From positions 1 to 64,000 of the forward strand of contig JAGAMA010000025.1 of NCBI GenBank assembly GCA_017624955.1: a DNA stretch of 64,000 nt. Direction: 5' to 3'. The notes beneath the pieces were generated by a model. The model worked only from the letters and a program-made list of their open reading frames with translations. It was not told the origin of the DNA and ran no database searches. The DNA comes from Alistipes sp. GTDB lineage: Bacteria; Bacteroidota; Bacteroidia; Bacteroidales; Rikenellaceae. This document shows, piece after piece, positions 17,484-26,413 of the stretch. Positions within the stretch are counted from its first letter, which is position 1; each line of letters opens with the position of its first letter. The translations under genes were made by a program, and so were the position numbers.

Positions 17484-19217
17484 CTACTCCTCGGTGGCGC
17501 ACCAAGCCTTGACCTCCTCCATCGAGGGAGCCTTCAGGCCCAGCTTGTTCTTCTTGTTGAAGCCGCAGAGGTCGTTGTAGAACTTGCCCGGGGCGAGCTT
17601 CTTGAGCGACTCGACGGTGACATAACCCATCTTCTGGATCACCTCGACCCACTCCTCGGGAACGCCGATGGCCATGTACTTCTCCTTGTCATCGATCGTC
17701 GGCTTCTTCTCGGGGCGCATCGTGGGGAAGAACAAGACATCCTGGATGGCGCTCTGGCCCGTCATGAACATCGTCAGACGGTCGATACCCATACCCATAC
17801 CCGAGCAGTTGGGCATGCCATACTCCAGGGCACGCACGAAGTCCATGTCGATAAACATCGCCTCGTCATCGCCACGCTCCGAGAGGCGCATCTGCTCCTG
17901 GAAGCGCTCCAGCTGGTCGATCGGGTCGTTGAGCTCCGAGTAGGCGTTGCACAGCTCCTTGCCGGCTACGAACAACTCGAAACGCTCCGTGAGGTCCTTG
18001 TTCTCGCGGTGGCGCTTGCAGAGGGGCGACATCTCGATCGGGTAGTCGCAGATGAAGGTGGGCTGAACGAGATCGCCCTCGCAGTACTGACCGAAGATGG
18101 CATCGATGAGCTTACCCTTACCCATCGTGTCGTCCACCTCGACATTGAGGCGGGCGCAAGCCTCGCGCAGCTGCTCCTCCGTCTGGCCCGTGATATCGTA
18201 ACCCGTCTTCTCGCGGATGGCATCGGTCATCGTCAGGCGGCGGAAGGGGGCCTTGAACGAGATCTTCTTGCCGTCGATCTCGACCTCCGTCTGGTCGTTA
18301 TTCACGGCACGGCATACACGCTCCAGCATCTGCTCCGTGAACTCCATCATCCACTTGTAATCCTTGTAGGCGATGTAGATCTCCATGCAGGTAAACTCGG
18401 GGTTGTGCGTGCGGTCCATACCCTCGTTACGGAAGTTCTTGCCGAACTCGTACACGCCATTGAAACCACCCACGATGAGGCGCTTGAGGTACAACTCCGT
18501 GGCGATTCGCATGTAGAAGTCGATATCGAGCGCGTTGTGGTGCGTGATGAAGGGGCGAGCCGAAGCACCACCCGGAATGGGCTGCAGAATGGGGGTCTCG
18601 ACCTCTAAGCAACCCTGCTCGTTGAAGTAGTCGCGCATCGTCGAGATGATCTTGGCACGCTTTACGAATACCTCGCGCACCTTGGGATTCACCACCAGAT
18701 CGACATAGCGCTGACGGTAGCGTACCTCGGGGTCGGTCAGGGCATCGAACTGCTGGCCATCCTTCTCCTTGACGATCGGCAACGGGCGGATCGACTTCGA
18801 GAGGACGGTGAACTTCTGGCAGTGTACCGACAACTCGCCCGAGTTGGTACGGAAGGCAAAGCCCTCTATGCCGATGAAGTCACCGATGTCCAGGAGCTTC
18901 TTGAATACCGTATTGTAGAGCGTCGGATCGCCCTCGGGGCAGATGTCGTCACGACGGATGTAGACCTGGATACGGCCCGTGTGGTCCTGCAGCTCGAAGA
19001 ACGAGGCGCTACCCATGATGCGGCGCGAGAGCATGCGGCCGGCAATCTGCACCTTCTCGAAGCGGGCAGGCTCCTGGTCAAAATTTTCGGCAATCTCGGC
19101 GGCCGTGGCCGTCACGTCGAAACGCTCGGCGGGGTAGGGCTCGATGCCCATATCACGCAACGCCTTGAGCGAGTTGCGACGCAAAACTTCTTGTTCGCTT
19201 AATTGTTCGAAAGCCAT
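17484..19217 (-). CDS. lysS: Lysyl-tRNA synthetase, class II
   Basis: LysRS, 577 residues. The N-terminal anticodon-binding OB domain covers residues about 55-165; the class II catalytic core has motif 2 (FRNEGMDRTHNPEF) and motif 3 (GMGMGIDRLTMF). After the core ends near residue 500 there is a C-terminal extension of about 70 residues (TIDDKEKYMAIGVPEEWVEV and onwards) that E. coli LysS lacks; I have seen similar tails in Bacteroidetes. It has its own promoter in the end of the upstream PAP2 gene. Confidence 0.97.
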   Translation of the reverse strand: MAFEQLSEQEVLRRNSLKALRDMGIEPYPAERFDVTATAAEIAENFDQEPARFEKVQIAGRMLSRRIMGSASFFELQDHTGRIQVYIRRDDICPEGDPTLYNTVFKKLLDIGDFIGIEGFAFRTNSGELSVHCQKFTVLSKSIRPLPIVKEKDGQQFDALTDPEVRYRQRYVDLVVNPKVREVFVKRAKIISTMRDYFNEQGCLEVETPILQPIPGGASARPFITHHNALDIDFYMRIATELYLKRLIVGGFNGVYEFGKNFRNEGMDRTHNPEFTCMEIYIAYKDYKWMMEFTEQMLERVCRAVNNDQTEVEIDGKKISFKAPFRRLTMTDAIREKTGYDITGQTEEQLREACARLNVEVDDTMGKGKLIDAIFGQYCEGDLVQPTFICDYPIEMSPLCKRHRENKDLTERFELFVAGKELCNAYSELNDPIDQLERFQEQMRLSERGDDEAMFIDMDFVRALEYGMPNCSGMGMGIDRLTMFMTGQSAIQDVLFFPTMRPEKKPTIDDKEKYMAIGVPEEWVEVIQKMGYVTVESLKKLAPGKFYNDLCGFNKKNKLGLKAPSMEEVKAWCATEE

Positions 19218-19243
19218 AATTTTATTGCGTATTTATTGTTGTC

Positions 19244-19882
19244 TTATTTCGTGCGGCAAAAGTAGCGAAAAAATAGCAGATTTCCAATCCATCCTAAAAG
19301 GATGCCGAGCAGCGACCCCCAAAAAATATCCATCGGGTAGTGTTTCGCCAAATAGATACGCGAGTAGCAGATCAAAAGGGTGCAGAGGAGCATCAAAATC
19401 GTGAACCAGCGACGACGAATGACCGAGGCGGAGAGGATGCACAGCGCCCAGACGGTCGAGGCGTGTGCCGAGACCGTGCCGAAGCGCCCACCGAGTGCCT
19501 CGATCGGTACATGCACCGCAGGCTCGGCCAAGAGTGCCCCGTCACGCAGTGTGCGGAGCGAGTCGGGCGTAATGGCCAGCCCCTCCAACGCGGGCTCGAA
19601 CATCGGTCGCCAGCGCGGCTCAAAGTTCGGGAGCAGGCCCTCCAGCAGGCCGCTATGCTTGAAGATGCCTGCCACCATATCCGCAAGCCCCATCGCTACG
19701 GCCAAAAGGAGAATGAAACCACCCAACGCCTTCCAACCGTAGTTGCGCCCTACGAGCCAGAAGATCAGCAGGTAGAGCGGAATCCACATCGCTGTACCCG
19801 ATATGGCGAGCATCGCTTCGTCCATGAGGTCGCCCCCGTCGAAATTGAGGGTCAAAAAGATGTCGTGGTCAAAGGTGTACAT
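19244..19882 (-). CDS. PAP2-family membrane phosphatase
   Basis: A 212-residue integral membrane protein with about five hydrophobic helices. Phosphatase motifs 2 and 3 are seen as VSAHAS and SRIYLAKHYPMD, with the catalytic His pair; motif 1 is degenerate (FEPRWRP instead of KxxxxxxRP). A central hydrophilic insert (residues about 85-125) separates motifs 1 and 2. Members dephosphorylate undecaprenyl pyrophosphate or phosphatidic/phosphatidylglycerol phosphate; which applies here cannot be told. It follows the MBOAT gene by 27 bases on the same strand. Confidence 0.88.
   Translation of the reverse strand: MYTFDHDIFLTLNFDGGDLMDEAMLAISGTAMWIPLYLLIFWLVGRNYGWKALGGFILLLAVAMGLADMVAGIFKHSGLLEGLLPNFEPRWRPMFEPALEGLAITPDSLRTLRDGALLAEPAVHVPIEALGGRFGTVSAHASTVWALCILSASVIRRRWFTILMLLCTLLICYSRIYLAKHYPMDIFWGSLLGILLGWIGNLLFFRYFCRTK
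19257..19287 (-). promoter_or_regulatory. lysS promoter
   Basis: Read on the minus strand, TTG (19285-19287) and TACTTTTG (19257-19264) with a 20-base spacer, overlapping the 3' end of the PAP2 gene. The predicted leader is about 30 bases. Confidence 0.65.
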
Positions 19883-19909
19883 GGAAATTCAAAATGTAGA
19901 ATGCAAAAT

Positions 19910-21397
19910 TTAGAATTGGAAGTAGATAAATGGCTGAATATCCGATGATTTCACCTGCATGACGAGCCAAATCATCGCCACGGCCATCGCCACCTGCCAC
20001 CCCATCGGGGCACGGGTAATCACGCCGCGCAGCCACCTATCGCCTCGGTCGGGAACAGCATGCAGCAGGTAGCCGATCGCTATCAGCAGGAAGGCTCCGC
20101 TGTAACCGCTCAGAATCTGCGGAATGAGCTTCGTATCGAAGGCGGCAAAGATTTGGTGCAGCATGAGGCCGGCACTCTGCATCGAGTCGGCGCGGAAGAC
20201 GAGCCAGCCGAGGCAGACGAGGTGGAAGGTAAACAAAATGCCCATGAGGCGCATCACGGGGTTCATATCCTTGCCCAAGACCTTGGCACCGGGCACTACG
20301 GCCAACCACATCTTATGCAGGGCCAGGGCTACACCGTGCAGAGCGCCCCACAGGATAAAGCGCACGGCCGCTCCGTGCCATAAACCGCCCAGGAGCATCG
20401 TCAGGAGCAGGTTGAGGTAGGTGCGCCCCTTCCCCTTGCGGTTACCGCCGAGCGAGATGTAGAGGTAGTCGCGGAGCCACGACGAGAGCGAGATATGCCA
20501 ACGTCGCCAGAACTCAGTAATCGTGGCCGAGCGGTAGGGGGCATCGAAGTTCTTGGGGAAGTGGAAACCCATCAGAAGGGCCAAACCGATCGCCATATCC
20601 GAGTAGCCCGAGAAGTCGCAGTAGATCTGCAGCGCATAGCCGTAGATGCCCATCAGACACTCGAAGCCCGAGTAGAGCAGCGGCTCGTCGAAGATGCGAT
20701 CCACGAAGTTCAGGGCGATGTAGTCCGAGATCACGGCCTTCTTGAAGAGACCCGTCAGGATCAGAAAGAGGGCTGAGCCCAACATCTCGCGCGTGACGAG
20801 CGGTCGGCGACGAATTTGCGGGATGAAGTGGCTGGCGCGCACAATCGGGCCGGCGACAAGCTGCGGAAAGAACGAGAGGTAGAAGAGGTAGTCGAGCCAA
20901 CTATCGAGCGGGTGCAACTGACCACGGTAGATGTCGATCGTGTAGCTCATCGACTGGAAGATGAAGAATGAGATACCGACCGGCAGGAAGATGTTCTGAA
21001 ATTCGAGGAATCCGGCCCCGAAGAGTTGGTTGGCCAGATCGCCTAAGAAGTTCGTGTACTTGAAGTAGCCCAGCAGGGCGAGGTTGATCACGACACTCGC
21101 CCCGACCAGCCATTTCCGTCCGCGCGGACTTCGGGTAAAGTAGAGCGAGTAGCCGATCAGGTAGTCGTAGGTGGCCACCAGAATCAGCAGCACGAAGTAC
21201 CATCCGCTCGACTTAAAGTAGAAGTAGAGCGAGAAGGCAACGACATAGAGGATGCGGGCGTGGGTCGTATTGCGCAACACCCAATAGAGCCCCAGGAAGC
21301 CGACAAAGAGGTATAGGAAGAGCCCGCTGCTGAAGATCAGCGGCGAAAGCGGGTTGTATTGCAGCAAGGCCTCAATGTTTGTCAGCAGCTCCTCCAT
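19910..21397 (-). CDS. MBOAT-family O-acyltransferase (AlgI/DltB-like)
   Basis: A 495-residue polytopic membrane protein with at least ten hydrophobic segments. The MBOAT signature is clear: PIVRASHFIPQIRR early on, FWRRWHISLSSWLRDYLYISLGGNRKGK in the middle, and the active-site His in LLGGLWHGAAVRFILWGALHG. Such proteins move an acyl group across the membrane to a surface polymer. Eight bases upstream lies an SGNH-hydrolase gene, so the pair resembles AlgI/AlgJ or PatA/PatB systems that O-acetylate polysaccharide or peptidoglycan. The target polymer is not evident. Confidence 0.94.
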   Translation of the reverse strand: MEELLTNIEALLQYNPLSPLIFSSGLFLYLFVGFLGLYWVLRNTTHARILYVVAFSLYFYFKSSGWYFVLLILVATYDYLIGYSLYFTRSPRGRKWLVGASVVINLALLGYFKYTNFLGDLANQLFGAGFLEFQNIFLPVGISFFIFQSMSYTIDIYRGQLHPLDSWLDYLFYLSFFPQLVAGPIVRASHFIPQIRRRPLVTREMLGSALFLILTGLFKKAVISDYIALNFVDRIFDEPLLYSGFECLMGIYGYALQIYCDFSGYSDMAIGLALLMGFHFPKNFDAPYRSATITEFWRRWHISLSSWLRDYLYISLGGNRKGKGRTYLNLLLTMLLGGLWHGAAVRFILWGALHGVALALHKMWLAVVPGAKVLGKDMNPVMRLMGILFTFHLVCLGWLVFRADSMQSAGLMLHQIFAAFDTKLIPQILSGYSGAFLLIAIGYLLHAVPDRGDRWLRGVITRAPMGWQVAMAVAMIWLVMQVKSSDIQPFIYFQF

Positions 21398-21405
21398 GAA
21401 TCCCT

Positions 21406-23022
21406 TTATCGTTCAATAACAGTGGGTGCGGCCTCCTCGAAGGTCGGCGCGCCACTCTCCAACGGCTTGAGCAGCTGCTCCAACTGCTCCATCGAGTCGA
21501 TGACGGGCTTGGCCGCCTCCAGACGACGTTTGCGACGTTCGGCAGCCTTGGCCGCCTCGTCGTTGATGGCATCGAACAGCGCCCAGGCTACGCGACGACC
21601 ACCGCCGTAGTTGATGTGCGTGAAGTCCTTGCCGGCCCACCCCTTGGTGACAAATTCGCGGATGCCGCCCTCGGCCTGCATGGCATCGAACGTGGACCAG
21701 AAGGCAGCTCCCTGGTTGCGGGCGGCCGTGCGCTGGCAGTCGATCATGTAGGGGATGGCATCCATCGTCTCCACGCCGTTCTCGTTCTTGATGGCGCGGT
21801 CGCTTACGCCCATCACAAGGATTGCCGCCGAAGGGAAGCATTGGCGACAGTAGGTGATGACCTTCTCGATCTGCTGGCCGTAGGAGGTGTACTTATGTAC
21901 GCCGGCCTGCATGATGTTCAGACCGTACTGCAGAATCACCAGGTCGTAGCCCAGCATGGCGTTGATCTCGGCATTGATCGTGGGGTTGGTGCGGAAGATG
22001 GCCTGGCCGTTGTTGCTGCGCACCGAGTAGTTGTCCACGACAACGCCTCCATCCTCGAAGATAGCGCCATAGCCGACCATCGAAGAGGCCCCCTCTAATA
22101 CCTTGAACTCCAACGAGCGGATATGGTCGGCCTCGACCACGGCTTGGCGAACCTTATCGGCCCCCTCGATGCGGAATTCGTGGTTCAGCGAGTCGTTCAC
22201 GATCAGCTGGATGCGGCTCGATGCGGGTGAACGGAACAGGACACGCGCCACCGAGCAGGAGTCGAGCTGCTTGCGGAAGGTGGTCTCCTCCCAACGGGTC
22301 GAAGCGCCATCGGTCGGACGGCATACCCAGCCCGAGACGAAGAACTGCTCGTTGTAGGGGGCGGGGACACTCTTGTGTTGCATGATGTTGTACGAGGTCC
22401 ACCCCTTCGATTGGGTCTTGATCGAGCGGCGGAAACCCGTCAGGGGTGAAGCCATCGGGGTAAAGCCCGTGCCGCGACCTCCGAAGGCCGTCTGGAGGCG
22501 TTCGCGCAGGTCGGCCGTGAGGATGTCGCCCTCGATAAACGAGTCGCCCAAGACGGCGATGCGAATCGGGCGCGAAGCCTCGATGAGCGTGTCGCAGAAG
22601 GCGGCGATCAGCCCCTCCTGGCTGAAATCCTCGATCGGGGTGAGGCGCGAACTGTATCGGGCGGGGTTGATGGTCGGCTCCGTGCGGGTCGGCTGCTGCT
22701 CGTTGAGCGCCCAGCGATACTCCGTAGGTGCTTCATGGGGCAGCGTGTCGGCCTGGGCCAGCTGCTGCTGTACGGCCTCTACCTGTTGGCTCACAGCCTC
22801 CAGATCGACCTCGAACTCCGCCTCGTCAAAGAGGGGCGTAGCCTCCTCTTGCGGGGTGGTGCGCTCCTCGAAGCGGTAGAGGTCGGCAAAGATATTGGCG
22901 CGGCGCAGCTCCACCCCTCCCAGCGTAACGGGGGGCACAAGGCTCACGCCGACCATCACCAGCAATACCCACAGGGCAATCTTCCAGCCCCGCAGTATAT
23001 AATCTTCCTGTTGTCTCTTCAT
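21406..23022 (-). CDS. Membrane-anchored SGNH/GDSL hydrolase, partner of the MBOAT protein
   Basis: A 538-residue protein with one N-terminal transmembrane helix (residues about 11-30, GWKIALWVLLVMVGVSLVPP) and a periplasmic body. Block I is IAVLGDSFIEGD with the nucleophile Ser, block III is the YGLNIMQAG segment, and block V is DFTHINYGG with Asp and His. Residues about 45-110 are a low-complexity linker rich in Glu, Gln and Ala. I placed the start at 23022 because it gives the TM anchor directly and clears the upstream gene; a start at 23055 would overlap it by 20 bases. By analogy with AlgJ/X or PatB it would accept the acyl group passed by the MBOAT protein. Confidence 0.85.
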   Translation of the reverse strand: MKRQQEDYILRGWKIALWVLLVMVGVSLVPPVTLGGVELRRANIFADLYRFEERTTPQEEATPLFDEAEFEVDLEAVSQQVEAVQQQLAQADTLPHEAPTEYRWALNEQQPTRTEPTINPARYSSRLTPIEDFSQEGLIAAFCDTLIEASRPIRIAVLGDSFIEGDILTADLRERLQTAFGGRGTGFTPMASPLTGFRRSIKTQSKGWTSYNIMQHKSVPAPYNEQFFVSGWVCRPTDGASTRWEETTFRKQLDSCSVARVLFRSPASSRIQLIVNDSLNHEFRIEGADKVRQAVVEADHIRSLEFKVLEGASSMVGYGAIFEDGGVVVDNYSVRSNNGQAIFRTNPTINAEINAMLGYDLVILQYGLNIMQAGVHKYTSYGQQIEKVITYCRQCFPSAAILVMGVSDRAIKNENGVETMDAIPYMIDCQRTAARNQGAAFWSTFDAMQAEGGIREFVTKGWAGKDFTHINYGGGRRVAWALFDAINDEAAKAAERRKRRLEAAKPVIDSMEQLEQLLKPLESGAPTFEEAAPTVIER

Positions 23023-23035
23023 CGTAGGGTTTCGA

Positions 23036-23809
23036 TTAGTCGCGTCGTCCGACAACGAGCATCACATAGTAGAGCACCGAGGCGATGGCGCTGAGTGCCG
23101 CCACGAGGTAGGTGCGGGCTGCCCACTTGAGCGAAATGGAGGCCTGCTTGAGCTCCGGTTCGGCCATCACGCGGCTGGCGCGCAACCACTCCAGGGCGCG
23201 GGCCGAGGCGTTGTACTCCACGGGGAGGGTTACCAGGGCAAAGAGGGCCGACATGGCAATCAGGCCGATGCCGATCCAGCAGACCGTCTCGTTTTGGGTC
23301 GAGGCCAGGATGGCCAATCCGGCGATGATGACCCAGGTGGCCATCGAGGAGGCGAAATTCACGAGCGGTACGAGCTGCGAACGCAACACCAGCGGGGCAT
23401 AGGCCCGGGCGTGCTGCACGGCGTGTCCGCACTCATGAGCCGCCACGGCAGCCGCAGCCACCGAGCGCGACGAGTAGACCGAATCGCTCAGATTGACCGT
23501 CATGGTCTTCGGGTTGAAGTGGTCGGTCAGGTGGCCCTTGACGTGGGTTACCTTTACGTTGTGGATGTTGTGGTCGCGCAGCATCTTCTCGGCCACCTCG
23601 GCACCTGTCAGACCGCCCGGGAACATCACCTGCGAATACTTCTTGAAGACCGACTGCAGGCGGGCCTGTACGACATAGCCCACCACACCGATCAGGATCA
23701 TCAAAAGATACATGCCGCCCGATGAGAGGTTCTGCGTAGCGATTCCCGTATTATAACCATACTCGTAACCCGTCTGTAACAGGTTTACCATCAACGTAGT
23801 TGCCATCAT
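23036..23809 (-). CDS. Membrane zinc metallopeptidase, YugP type
   Basis: A 257-residue protein with the metallopeptidase motif HECGH in AAAVAAHECGHAVQHA, an N-terminal membrane segment (residues about 30-48) and hydrophobic helices in the C-terminal half (PLVNFASSMATWVIIAGLAI and others). This matches the putative neutral zinc metallopeptidases of the YugP family (Pfam Zn_peptidase_2). Function in cells is not established. Two adjacent Met codons begin the frame. It is the first gene of the run that continues into the SGNH and MBOAT genes. Confidence 0.9.
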   Translation of the reverse strand: MMATTLMVNLLQTGYEYGYNTGIATQNLSSGGMYLLMILIGVVGYVVQARLQSVFKKYSQVMFPGGLTGAEVAEKMLRDHNIHNVKVTHVKGHLTDHFNPKTMTVNLSDSVYSSRSVAAAAVAAHECGHAVQHARAYAPLVLRSQLVPLVNFASSMATWVIIAGLAILASTQNETVCWIGIGLIAMSALFALVTLPVEYNASARALEWLRASRVMAEPELKQASISLKWAARTYLVAALSAIASVLYYVMLVVGRRD

Positions 23810-23836
23810 GATTTTCTGCTTTTTAAGGTTGTTTCG

Positions 23837-23879
23837 GCCTTTTTCTTAGAAAAAGGCGCATCAATATGGGGCAAAAATA
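23837..23879. promoter_or_regulatory. Divergent promoter region with a perfect inverted repeat
   Basis: GCCTTTTTC-TTA-GAAAAAGGC at 23837-23857 lies in the predicted leader of the Zn-peptidase gene. A minus-strand -7 box TATTTTTG sits at 23872-23879 but I see no good -33 element. The hairpin may be an attenuator or an operator. Confidence 0.4.
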
Positions 23880-23908
23880 CGAAATTATGTGTTACTTTGC
23901 ATCATAAT

Positions 23909-25174
23909 TTGATCGAAAAACCACTTTTGGCACAACTTGAACTCCATATTGCCCGTCGCATGGCCCGCTCGACGGACGGCAAAAGCCGTTCGGTGATGGA
24001 GCGTATTGCCGTCCTTTCGGTGGCGGTGAGTGTGGCGGTGATGATCCTTTCGCTGGCCGTGGTCTATGGCTTTAAGCAGGCGATTCGGGAGAATATGTCG
24101 GGCTTCGCGGCCCATGTCGTGGTGATGGATGTGCGGGGTATGCACCGCTCGGATGCCGCCCCGATTCGGGCTACACGATCGCTTGATTCGTTGCTGTCCT
24201 CCGAACCGGATGTGCTCCATTATCAGCGCTTTGCCCGTCGCGGTGCGGTGGTGCGTACCGCAGATGCCGTGGAGGGCGTGTTGCTGAAGGGTGTCGGCAC
24301 GGAGTTCGACTGGTCGCACTTCGAGCGTTGGCTCACGGAGGGCGCGCTGCCCCGTGTCGGGGATTCGATCCGTACGAAGGATCTGCTCCTCTCCGAGAGC
24401 CTTGCCGCACGACTCCATGTGGGGTTGGAGGATCGCCTGGAGTTGCTCTTTGTCGATGCCGACGAACTGCCCTACCGCGACCGCTTTAAGGTGGTGGGGC
24501 TCTACGCCTCGGGCCTTGAGGAGCTGGATCGCACGACCCTTGTGACCGATATCCGCAATGTGCAACGCCTGGCACAGTGGGACGAGGAGCAGATTTCGGG
24601 TTACGAAATTTATGCTCCCTCGCATGCCGAGGGGCAGGCTCTGGCCGCACGGTTGGACCATGAACTGCTCTATAACGAGCAGGTGGATAGCGAAAACGCC
24701 ACGGCCATCTGGACCGAGGAGCTCTACCCACAGATCTTCGATTGGTTGAAGGCGCACGATGTCAATGCGCTGGTGATCTTGGTGATTATGTTGGTGGTGG
24801 CCTTCTTCAATATGTCGGCGGCGTTGCTGATTCTGGTCTTGGAGCGTATCCGCATGATCGGCGTACTGAAGGCGCTCGGCATGCAGAACCGTTCGCTCCG
24901 CCGTGTGTTCCTCTACCGCGCTTCGATGATCGCCCTTCGCGGCGTGTTGTGGGGCAATGCTGTGGGAGTTGCGATTTGCCTCGTGCAGCACCATTTTAAG
25001 CTCATCGGGCTTGATGCCGAGGGGTATATCCTCTCCTCGGTGCCGATTGCCCTGGAGTGGGGCTGGTGGGCGCTGCTCAATGTGGGCTTTGTGGTGGCCA
25101 TTGTGCTGCTGATGCTGCTGCCGGCCTCGGTGGTGGCAACCGTCAAACCGGATGAGACGATGCGTTATGAGTAG
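23909..25174 (+). CDS. FtsX-type ABC transporter permease (LolC/E-like)
   Basis: About 421 residues. One membrane helix near residues 30-53 follows the conserved start ELHIARRMARSTDGKSRS; a large periplasmic domain comes next, and three helices close the protein (VNALVILVIMLVVAFFNMSA, then a helix from GVLWGNAVGVAICL, then a helix before the stop). This is the topology of LolC/LolE and MacB permeases, which extract lipoproteins or move substrates in the envelope. No ATPase gene is adjacent. No ATG start exists: candidates are TTG at 23897, which overlaps a possible -7 box, and TTG at 23909, which I prefer. The stop overlaps the next gene's ATG. Confidence 0.85.
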   Translation: MIEKPLLAQLELHIARRMARSTDGKSRSVMERIAVLSVAVSVAVMILSLAVVYGFKQAIRENMSGFAAHVVVMDVRGMHRSDAAPIRATRSLDSLLSSEPDVLHYQRFARRGAVVRTADAVEGVLLKGVGTEFDWSHFERWLTEGALPRVGDSIRTKDLLLSESLAARLHVGLEDRLELLFVDADELPYRDRFKVVGLYASGLEELDRTTLVTDIRNVQRLAQWDEEQISGYEIYAPSHAEGQALAARLDHELLYNEQVDSENATAIWTEELYPQIFDWLKAHDVNALVILVIMLVVAFFNMSAALLILVLERIRMIGVLKALGMQNRSLRRVFLYRASMIALRGVLWGNAVGVAICLVQHHFKLIGLDAEGYILSSVPIALEWGWWALLNVGFVVAIVLLMLLPASVVATVKPDETMRYE

Positions 25175-25889
25175 TGATAAGGCAACCCCGAAGGGAAAGA
25201 AGGAGCAGATGCGGCAGATGTTCAACCGCATCGCTACGCATTACGACAGCCTGAACCACATCATGTCGCTGAACATCGACCGCAGTTGGCGTAAGCGGGG
25301 CGTGGCGTTGGTGGCCCAGGGTCGGCCGCAGCGCATCCTCGACCTGGCCTCCGGTACGGCCGACCTGGCTATCGAGATGGCCGAGCGGATACCGGAGGCG
25401 GCGGTTGTGGGGGTGGATCTCTCGACCGAAATGCTGGCCGTGGGGCAGGAGAAGGTCCGGAAGGCGGGCTTGGCCGCGCGCGTTACTCTTTGCGAGGGCG
25501 ATGCCGAGGCGCTCCCCTTCGAGCAGGCGACCTTTGATGCCGTGACGGTCGCCTTCGGAGTACGAAACTTCGCCGATCTGCCGTTATGTTTGCGGGAGAT
25601 GCACCGCGTGTTGCGCCCCGAGGGTCGGGTGATGATCCTGGAACTCTCCACGCCCGCAAATCCCCTGGTGCGGTGGTGTTACGAGTGCTATGCGTTTCAC
25701 TTCCTGCCCTGGGTTGGCGGGTTGATCTCGTCGGATAAGGCGGCTTACCGCTACCTCCCTGCATCGATTCGGGCCTTTCATCGCCCCGAGGCGGTGGTGC
25801 AGATGATGCGCGAGGCCGGTTTTCAGGAGATCGTGAGCGAGCGGAAATGCCTGGGCGTAGCCCATATTTATTATGCAAAACATGGTTAG
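25167..25889 (+). CDS. menG: Demethylmenaquinone methyltransferase
   Basis: A 240-residue class I SAM methyltransferase of the UbiE/MenG family, which performs the last step of menaquinone synthesis. Motifs: FNRIATHYDSLNHIMSLNID at the start, the SAM-binding ILDLASGTADLAIEMAE and GVDLSTEMLAVGQEKV, the NFADLPLCLREMHRVLRP stretch and SDKAAYRYLPASIRAF. The ATG at 25167 overlaps the permease stop by eight bases (ATGAGTAG), suggesting coupled translation; an ATG five codons earlier is also in frame. Bacteroidetes make menaquinone only, so MenG is the better name than UbiE. Confidence 0.95.
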   Translation: MSSDKATPKGKKEQMRQMFNRIATHYDSLNHIMSLNIDRSWRKRGVALVAQGRPQRILDLASGTADLAIEMAERIPEAAVVGVDLSTEMLAVGQEKVRKAGLAARVTLCEGDAEALPFEQATFDAVTVAFGVRNFADLPLCLREMHRVLRPEGRVMILELSTPANPLVRWCYECYAFHFLPWVGGLISSDKAAYRYLPASIRAFHRPEAVVQMMREAGFQEIVSERKCLGVAHIYYAKHG

Positions 25890-25893
25890 AGAT

Positions 25894-26403
25894 ATGAAAC
25901 AAAGATCGCTTTTATGGCTGCTGGTGGGGCTCTCCCTGCTGTTCAGCTCGTGCTCGGGTACGGTGCAGAAGATGCGCCGCAAAGTGAAATTGGAGGGTAT
26001 CGAAGATGTGCGCCCGACGAGCCTTTCGTCCGTGCGCATCGACTTCCGCATCATGAATCAAACGGCCTATAACCTCCACCTGAAGGATGCCGTGGCTCAC
26101 CTCTACTACCGCGATAACTGCATCGGTACGATGCGCCTCAAGGAGCGTGTCGAGGTACCGAAGCGCACTGCCAGCGAGCTCTTTACGACCGATTGGGCGG
26201 TCGAGATCGGCAATCCGCTCTCGCTCATCCCGATCCTGGGCAAGGTGCGCAGTGGCGACCTCTCGGAGCTGTGGGTCGATCTGGAGTTGGAGGGACGTGG
26301 CGGCCCGGTGCCGGTGAATCTTTCGCGCGAAAAGATGCCGTTGTCGGATTTTTTGCGTACCTTTGGCGTAGATACGGACAATATGATGAACTTTTTGAAA
26401 TAA
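25894..26403 (+). CDS. LEA14-like outer-envelope lipoprotein
   Basis: A 169-residue protein with a lipoprotein signal (lipobox LFSSC, Cys at about 20). The mature part is a single beta-sandwich of the LEA type 2 kind: VRPTSLSSVRIDFRIMNQTAYNLHL, then an exposed basic strand and a TDWAVEIGNPLSLIPI segment. I assign the family from this pattern only; no catalytic residues are evident. I picked the third in-frame ATG because it gives the lipoprotein signal. It follows menG by four bases. Confidence 0.7.
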   Translation: MKQRSLLWLLVGLSLLFSSCSGTVQKMRRKVKLEGIEDVRPTSLSSVRIDFRIMNQTAYNLHLKDAVAHLYYRDNCIGTMRLKERVEVPKRTASELFTTDWAVEIGNPLSLIPILGKVRSGDLSELWVDLELEGRGGPVPVNLSREKMPLSDFLRTFGVDTDNMMNFLK

Positions 26404-26413
26404 GCGCTGAATT

